The translations under genes were made by a program, and so were the position numbers. A model generated the notes under the pieces. That model searched no databases. It was not told the DNA's origin and saw only the letters and a list, made by a program, of their open reading frames with translations. A stretch of 64,000 nucleotides of DNA, from the NCBI RefSeq assembly GCF_022581195.2, contig NC_061476.1, forward strand, positions 7,796,098-7,860,097, written 5' to 3'. Position 1 is the stretch's first letter. Every line of letters begins with the position of its first letter. This DNA is from Helicoverpa zea (lineage: Eukaryota > Arthropoda > Insecta > Lepidoptera > Noctuidae). Positions 47,401 to 56,400 of the stretch are shown in pieces.

Positions 47401-50400
47401 GCACAGCAGACTAAACAAAACGCTGAGAACTGAACCGCAATAGACATGACCATAGGGATAAAAGTGGTGATTCTAATTAGTCCGCATTTAAGTTGTGAGT
47501 GGCAAAAATATTAGGTACACCTATTATTACGTAAAAAAACATTAAATAGATGACAAAGTCGTGGTGACTTAGTTGAAGTCGTGGTGGTTTAGTGGGTAGA
47601 GAACCAATCTCTCAAGTATGAGCGTGTGTCTTTGATTCCAGGTCTGGCAAGTACCTGCCAATGCAACTCTTCTAAGTTCGTATGTACTTTCTACGTATAT
47701 TTTGGATACCAATGACCGTTATTTGGAGGGGATGTTAAACTGTAGGTTCCGGCTGTCATTGAACATTCTTGGCAGTCGTTATGGGTAGTCAGAAGCCAGT
47801 AAGTCTTACCAAGGGGTGTTGGGTTGAGCGGGTAACCGGGTTGTGGAGGTCAGATAGGCAGTCGCTCCTTGTAAAACACTGGTACTCAGTTGCATCGTGA
47901 CTGGAAGTCGACCCTAACATAATTGGGACAAAGGCTCTGGAGATAATAACGACAATAATAATGAGATACAGGCACCGCAGGACATCTGAGGCTGATGACG
48001 GGGAGTAGCGACCCCGCGGGGCTATGTATACTGAGTTCTCCAGGGAGAGTATACTGTCCCCCATCTCCGGCCGGTCGGAGTGAACCATGACGGGGGTAGG
48101 TCTCACGCCTCTGGCTTGGCTTGGCCGTCCAGAGTGGAGTCGCTAGAGCAGGATTAGTAGCCCTGCTCGGAGGGTAGGTGCCTCATGGTAAGCACAGGGA
48201 GCGCGTAATCAGCGTTTAAAGTCCACCGAGGTATCCTCACCCTACAGCCGCTCATGTACCTGTTGCCCTCTTGTTGCTATTCAGTGACTGGTTCCCGGGG
48301 GCCCAGTAAGTGAGGTGGCAAGTCTCCACCTGCCATTTTTACATCTACCTAATACATTGTCATCCACTAACATCCCATCACAATAGCCCAAGTACTTTTC
48401 CTCCATAGTTAGCAATAGTTTAGCACAGAACCGGGGATTGTCTTTTTTTAACGACGTCCACCGGGGATTGTCCTTGGGTTCATTTTTATAGTGTATAAAG
48501 GGATAATCGTCGGTTTTGTGTCACCATTTCATTAAAGTTGTCTCAAAAGGGCTTCAGCGTGTTGGCTTCGGCCCCACGTTTGCCTCCCAAAAATTCGGAA
48601 CTCTGTAGTCCCGAGGTCTGGAAGAGACATACAAAATAATAATGAGATATAACGCAACAAAGTCGGAGAGTGGGGGCTCGTGACGCCACGTCTAGGTATG
48701 TAAAATTTGTACTAAGCAGTGACTTAACACAAAATTCAAGCTTTGTTGTATCTTCGTTATTATTTGTTTGTGAGAGAGAGAAAAGAAAAATACGTGTCCA
48801 TTATTTTAGGGTTATCTAAAAGACGGACTAATTACTTTTTTTTTGATTCGCCATACCTATTTCATAACATTCATTTCTATACATTTCAAGTGTAGTATTG
48901 CTCTTGAAGTTCCACATCAGGTGTTCCAGATCTGCGATGTTTATAGGTCAATAGAGAGTGCTTATCAGATTGAACCACTTTTGCTAAAACGTCATATCTT
49001 CATATGCTATAGTCTAGCTGGGCTCCTGGAGTTCCACATCAGGTGTTTTACATCTTCAATTTTTATAAGTCAACAGAGAGTGCTTATCAGATTGAACAAT
49101 TTTTGCTAAAACGTCATACCTCTATATGCTATAGTCTAGCTGGGCCCCTGGAGTTCCACATCAGGTGTTTTAGATCTTCAATTTGTATAAGTCAATAGAA
49201 AGTGCTTATCAAATTGAACAACTTTTGCTAAAACATCATACCTGTATATGGTACAGAGAAGCTGGGCTCTTGGGGTTCCACATCAGGTGTTCCAGATCTT
49301 CAAATTTATTATCTCAGCTGAAAATGCTCATCACATGAAACAATTTTTGCCATGGCATCATTTTTGTATCTCTTATAGTTTTGTTGGTCTGTTGGAGTTC
49401 TGCATCAGGTCTTCAAGTTTCGAAGATAAATTATATCCTATATGTTGACCAGGCTTAATACTGATACAACAAAGAAAAAATCATTGAAATCCGTTCAGTA
49501 GTTCGGAAGATTAGCGTGTACAAACAAACAGACATACAGACATACAGACATGCAGACATACAGACATAATTTTTTTTTTGGATTTGTGCTCCATTACTGT
49601 TTCTAAACCCCACCCAATTATTATTTTTTTAATATATTCAATGTACAGACACAGTTTTTTTACAGATTTATTATATGTATAGATAGAAGATGTAATGTAC
49701 AGGAATACAGTACCTCTTTTTCTCGCTAAGGTCTTATACCTATCTATAATAAAAAATGAATCGCAAAATGTGTTGGTAAGCGCATAACTCAACAACGCTT
49801 GGACCAATTTGGCTAATTCTTTTTTTGTTGTGTTTGTTATTGTCAGGAGGTTCTTATGAAAAAAAAATAGGGTAAAGTAGAGAAGTCAGTTGACGGGAGC
49901 AAAGCCGCGGGCAAAAGCTAGTTTGTAATATATCTGCTCTTCATAAAAAAATGAAAGAACCATTTAATGCCTAAACATCATACATTCTACAAATAAAAAA
50001 AACACTGCAATTTTCTGCAAAATAGATAATTTTGAAAAATCAGCTTTTACATACAATTCCAGAGAGCTCATGCTAGTAGCCGATGCCCTTCGCTTGGGAG
50101 GTGCTATCCTCGGCACATACTCCGACATGTTAGCCCCTCAACTGGTGGGGAGGCTACTGCCAGAAGCCCCCCACAACCCTGCCATAGCCTCGCTGCTGAA
50201 GCAGTGCGTTCATAACGGGAAGACCCATTGCGCGTTGCTGCCTTCTCATCATTGCTTGCATACGCCTGGTGGGCCTTTGAAGGTATGTCTTCCCGTATAA
50301 TGCGAAAGCGATTTTGTATGTAAGTACGTCATGCTCTAACGATAAAACTGATTTTTGGTCATTAGATAAGTAAAGATTACAGGTTTTTTTTCTCTGGTTG

Positions 50401-53400
50401 TGGTAAGTTGATCCCTCGAAAACACTTAACGAGGAAGAAATAGTCTATTTCTATCCATTTGCGTTGTGTAGTTCCCTCGAAAACTACTTACCGAGGTGAA
50501 TGCCAGTTGCTTATAAAACAGCTACGATTCCTTTTTTGCATTGATATATTTTAAATGAAAATTGCAATAATTTGTTGTTTTGAACACCCTAAAATACATA
50601 TTACCTTGGATCTTCTATATCACTTATCTCAAATAATTTCTTCTTCCAGTATTCCCTCGAAGGCCACCAGTTTGCAGTGTTCGCCTTCAAGCTCAGTTCT
50701 GACAAACGCTACGTGGTCTCCATCTCCAGCAGGGTGATATCCTGGGACCTGTCCACCTCAGACCTGGCGAGGGACCTATGTCCTCAACTCGAAGGTATCA
50801 TGCAGAACTTGGAGCTCTCACCAGATAACAAGTGGGCTGCTGCCTCTACTAATAATTCTGTAGTAAGTTTGTATGCTTGCTAAGTATTTAATTTATTACG
50901 ATTATTGTCTAAAGATATTTTATGAATACGCTTTGTCTTTTCAGTCAATGCTCCTGAATATGCTGACGAGTGAATATATCACAATTGATAACCCGCTCAA
51001 TGAAGGTAAGGCCTGTTTATAATTTCTGAGTAATATTATTTTTATTTTCAGTGCAATTAAATTGAATTTTAACCTGACTGCGTCGTGTAAAATAGCAAGC
51101 AGGGCTGTATACATAAATGCTCAGAAGTTGTTCAATTAGAAGAATTCTCTTTATCAAACACTCAAAACGTTCAGATTCTCCACTAATTCGGATCAGTTCA
51201 GACTTTTACACATATATATTTCTGGCTAATACTATGAACTACTTTTTTTGATCAGGAGAGACTGTCCGTGGAGTGTTTGTCTTAAATCACCACATGTTCA
51301 TCTACGGCCCCCACTCCTGGGTGCAGTACAGCATGAGAGGGGAACACGAGCAGACGCTACCAGCTCCTGACACTGCGCCCTATGATGATGTCAACTGGGA
51401 GATACTTTGTGAGACCTTTGATTATTCTCTAAATACACCACGTTTACACTTTTCCCAAACCTCCCAGTGTGGTTTCCAGTGCAGTTGGATGCAGCTGACT
51501 GCCATTGTTTTACAGACGGACAGCCTATCTGACCTCCTTAACCCTACGCCGAACAAATCGATAGAAATATCTTGGTAAGACTAGTTACTACTGACTACCC
51601 GTAACGACTACTGAAGATGTTCATCCACTAACCGTCCTGCCAAGCATTGCTTTGCCTTTTGCTCGACCAACGTCAGTAGCCAGGAGCTAAGGAAAGGAAA
51701 ATAAAATGTTATGTTATTTTACACTTGTTTTAGTAGATTAGTTGATCAATACTCGTTCATTCTATTGTAAGCAACTTTATAAACTCTTTTGGCCAAACAC
51801 TGTCTCTTAAGTCATAGGCATCCTAGTTTAAGAGGCGAGTTTGTAATTTTTTTTTAGATTTGTTCAAATAATTTGTATGCATGATTACTTACTGCATAAA
51901 TTACTTGGGAAAATAAATATTTTATTTATTACTAGCCGTTTTCCCGCGGTTTTACCCGCGTCCCGCGATAACTACTGCCCGTACCGGGATAAAATATAGC
52001 CTATGTTACTCGTGGATAATGTGCTTTCGAATAGTGAAAGAATTTTTAAAAACGGTCCAGTAGTTTTTGAGCCTATTCATTACAACCAAACAAACAAACA
52101 AACAAACAAAGTTTTCCTCTTTATAATATTAGTATAGATTTATCAATGAGACAAATATTCTTTCAGCAATGGACTTCCGTGACCTGGAAAACTTCTTCGT
52201 GGTGATGTGGAGTGGTGACCTGGACGAGGACCGGCTTCTGGTGCACTTCTGTAAGAATGGCGAGTGGATGCAACCACTGAGATGCCGGGGAGCTGTCACT
52301 ATGAGCAAGCATTGGACCAAGGTGTATTGTAGTGACCCTGAGAGGGGGTATCAGGTATGTTGTCAATATAGATTCAATATGAAAGAACGGCTCAGATTTC
52401 TAAACCAAAATAAACAACTCAGATTTTTTGTAAGTCACAAGAGAAACATTTTCGCAAGAAAAGTATTTGAATCAAATTCTAGATTCCTTATCTTCGTCGA
52501 AAAGTTTAGGGGTAATAAGTAACTAGGTGTAGGTTATCGAAAGTTTATTTGTTTTTTCATACTTTACTACGTTGCATTTGATCAAGTTAGATAGTTGAGT
52601 TACAATTAAGTATATAATAGTAATTTTAATTTAAAGTATACAACACTTTTAATTTATTTCAAGAAATTAAAGTGGAAAATAATAGCAAAATACATGTTAT
52701 ATTCTAGATATCGATATACGAGCTGGACATGGATGAGAAATGCTGGAAGAAGACGGAAGAGATCTTCCACCAGGAGACAGACACGGCCGAGGCGATGCTT
52801 CAGCTCAAACGCGGGAAGAAGGATCGGATGCTGTTTGGTAAACAATATAATTTAGAGCATTATATACCTACTCATATTCCAAGAATCGTAGCGTCATAAA
52901 AATTTACAGCTGTATGTGATTCTGATGATAATACAATAATATAGTACTGTCGAACTGATCTGATGACATAGTCAGAAGATAGGTACCTACCCGTAGCATA
53001 GTTTGTATTTAAAGTTATTCGTCTTATAATGATGAGAAAAGTCTTATAATAATGTTTAAATGCGATTTTTATGAAAAAAAAAACATGCCGAAGATCTTGG
53101 CAACTGTGAAGCTCCAAAGGCTGAAGCAATAAATATTGTTATTTGTGCGTTTCAGCCACAACAACATACAGTTTCGTAGTGTGGGACTTTGATTACACAA
53201 TACCTAGAGTTAAACCTGAACCTGATCCAAAAGAAGATGATAAAGATGAAGATGTAAGTTATCATTTTATTATAGATCTCTATTTATTTTTATTATTTAT
53301 TATCTATTTTTGTGATTACAATTTTTCACTCTAAATAAGTTTGGCAGGGCAAGTACGAGCCTTAAAACCCACTCATTTTATTTTGCCTCCGGGTAAGTGC

Positions 53401-56400
53401 TTTATCTATAAGAACTTGCTATCATCATCATCCTCCTACCCTTATTCTAACTTTATTTGGTTCGGCGCAAGATGTGCATACTCTTCTATTTACTGTTACA
53501 GCCTTTGTATCGTCGCACTGCTGGGCACAGGCCTCCTCTCACACGGAGAAGGATTGTTAAACTCTTCTATTTGCCGACTACTATTTATTAAAGATGTTAA
53601 ACTATATACTAAAAAACTTACTATTAGGTCCTCATTTCCAGGAAGAGAAGCCAGAGGAACCAGAGATAGACCACCGTCTCCACGGCATAGTCCTGAAGCT
53701 GCCTCACACTATCCGCAACATCTCCACCAAGATGACTCTCTCCAACTCCTTCATGATCAGCAACAATAACACTTATGCTGTTGCTGGGGTCAGGTAGGTC
53801 TTCGATATTGTCACTATGTTTATTGGAAATGTGAAACTACCCCGACTATATGTCTGCCTGTGGGGTTTTACAGTCAAAGTAAGTACCAGCTGCATTGAAA
53901 ATTCTTTATATGCTACTTTTTACTAAGATGGGGAAATTGGTTCTGTTAGGATGATAGTAAAACTGCGGTATTGCTCGAACTAGTTCACTAGTTGAGATTT
54001 AATAGCCAAAAAGTCCAACAGACTTCTTGATCTCTCGTCATCTGAAGAGCCATTCGGCAGAACATTATTTTTTTTATAATGGCTAATAATTCCAAATATA
54101 TAGTGTGTAGGCTCTCTAAACAATTAATGAAAAAAATAAGATCCTTCTAAATATTTGACTTATCTATAACGAATCCGTACTTTTTTCGTAACAGTTAGGA
54201 CAGTTTATTTAATGAAAATGCAAAGAAACATCATGATATTCTTTGCAGAAAAAACCTCTACGTATGGAGTTTGGAGACCACGAAACTGATAAAAGTGTTA
54301 GATGCCCACTTCGGCAGGATAGTCCAGCTCGAACCCCTGACTGTTGGATCCTGGAACAATGTGATCACCTCTTCCATTGATAGGACAGTCAAGATCTGGA
54401 ACATCGACAATATTTTTGAACAAGTCCATAAGATTGATCGGCAAGAGCTACCTATTGATTCTATAAGGTAAGAAGTAAGATTTGTTGTAGAAACTATGAG
54501 TTTTCTTTTAAGAGGTTACAGTAGCGTGATTATATATAAAAATCGACGTCTGAAAAAAGGAAGTCAGTAAAATAACAAACTCGGAGTAAGTGGCACATAG
54601 GCAGGTTTTGTGGGTTCTATGAATATGCTATAAGACCTCTTCTATTACCAAAAACCACACAAATGAATACTTGGACTGTCTTAGTTACCAAAACTGTTCC
54701 TGTCGATGTTAGTTTTCTTTGTGTTATATTTTTTTTGTTATCAACTGTAATTGTGTAATTGATATCAAATATCTTAGAAAAGACAAATAAATACATTTCC
54801 TTTTAACTGCCAGTCCACCTTCAGCAAGTTTGCTAATTTAAAAACATACATTTCCTTTGTACACTGAATGTAATAAGTTCTTGGTTTCATTCTCCTTACT
54901 TTCCAGCCTAGCCCGTGACAAACACCTAGCAGTGACAGTGACTCGAAGCTGTTGGGGTCTCTGGGATACCAGCACTGGGAAGCTATTAGCCCAGCTAGCT
55001 GAAGCACCACTTGGAGCCATCGTCACCCATGCAGTCATCACTCCTAATGGGGATAATGTGGTTACTGCAGAGTCTGGCAGTGTGGTCATTTGGGATACGC
55101 CGGAGAAACAGGTAAATTATATATTTTGAAGATTATCTTCTCTTTGGTAATTTAGGAACTAACCATTATTCATTGATAGATTCTCACTTCTTTTTATATC
55201 AGGTTGTTTTCCAAATTAATTTGACAAAAAACTGTATATAGACAGAACCTAAAATTTATTTTTTGACTGAATCCTTCAACTTTTAAGTCACTTACGCTGT
55301 GTTTCACCATTTAACTATAAAGAAAAACCGAACCATTTTCAGTAGTCAATTCGACAATTTTACCAATGAGTGGCAGATATACGGCTACTTATGGTTTGGT
55401 AATAATGTAGTTATAGTTGAATGGTACAACTCGCCCTTACTTCCTTAAAAATCTCTGTGTATATAATTTAGAGCTTAAAAATAAGTAAAAACATGAACAA
55501 CGTAATATAAAAAATACCCTTTCTTCAAGGCAATATTCAAAGAAGAACAGAAAGGCATCAAGCAAGTCCTACTTCTGGAGGACGGAACCAAGTTCATCAC
55601 GATATCCATGCAGGCTACAGGCAATGACAGCGTTGACAATATCGGAATGGCTCATATCGTTGCTAGGACTATTCCAGGTGAGGAGTTCCATTTATATAAT
55701 ATTCTGTTTAAAATGATCTGTAGGTAGTTCAAATTGATAGAAGTTTAGAAGTTTAATGGTCACTTTCAAGCGAAGGATTGGAGTGATTCAGAAAATTTAT
55801 TCAACAGGCGTAAGCTAAACATTCTTCATTAATTTAAGATTGAGGTTGCACTTTCCGAACGTCGTCTTTTTTACAGTCGCTAAGTGTCTTAAAAAAATAG
55901 GTATTGCAAAAAAACTCTCAGGTTCAAATATTTTAGTAAAAACCATCTCTGAACTCTTATTTCAGAGGGTGAGAAAATTTACAACGCCGAATATGAGATC
56001 CGAGGAACTGGGTACAAGTCAGCTGTTGTGTCAGCTGATGAGCATCACATCGTGGCTCCGGGTGTTGACAAGTCTTCCAGGGATTGTCTGCATGTATTCC
56101 ATGCGAAGACTGGTGCGAGGCTTCATAGGTACATTTAACCTCAAATGTCTTTTCAACTATTAACAACGCAGCTTCTATAAATAACTTGGTCTCAGGACCA
56201 CCGACATACTGTTTACTATGAATGTTCACGGTCAATTTTCAAAGTAAACATTTAAAAAGTTTAGAAGTTAATGAAAATACAATTGACAATAACAATTTTA
56301 CTGAATAAATAATATATTACCCGTGGGTTTACCACGAGCAGAAGCTAATCCTTAATCGATTCTATTTCAGGATCCCCATTAAGAATAGTGGCATCAAAGA

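Noticed and set aside
47789..48106. 105-codon minus-strand frame
   Set aside because: It reads antisense through a SINE body and LINE 3'UTR; repeats of these kinds give chance frames.
53341..53769. 142-codon frame overlapping exon 25
   Set aside because: It is in a different frame from the exon and intron-spanning; the phase-consistent frame gives the conserved protein.
55840..56235. Frames of 107 (plus) and 92 (minus) codons over exon 29
   Set aside because: Shadows of exon 29 in other frames, without recognisable domains.
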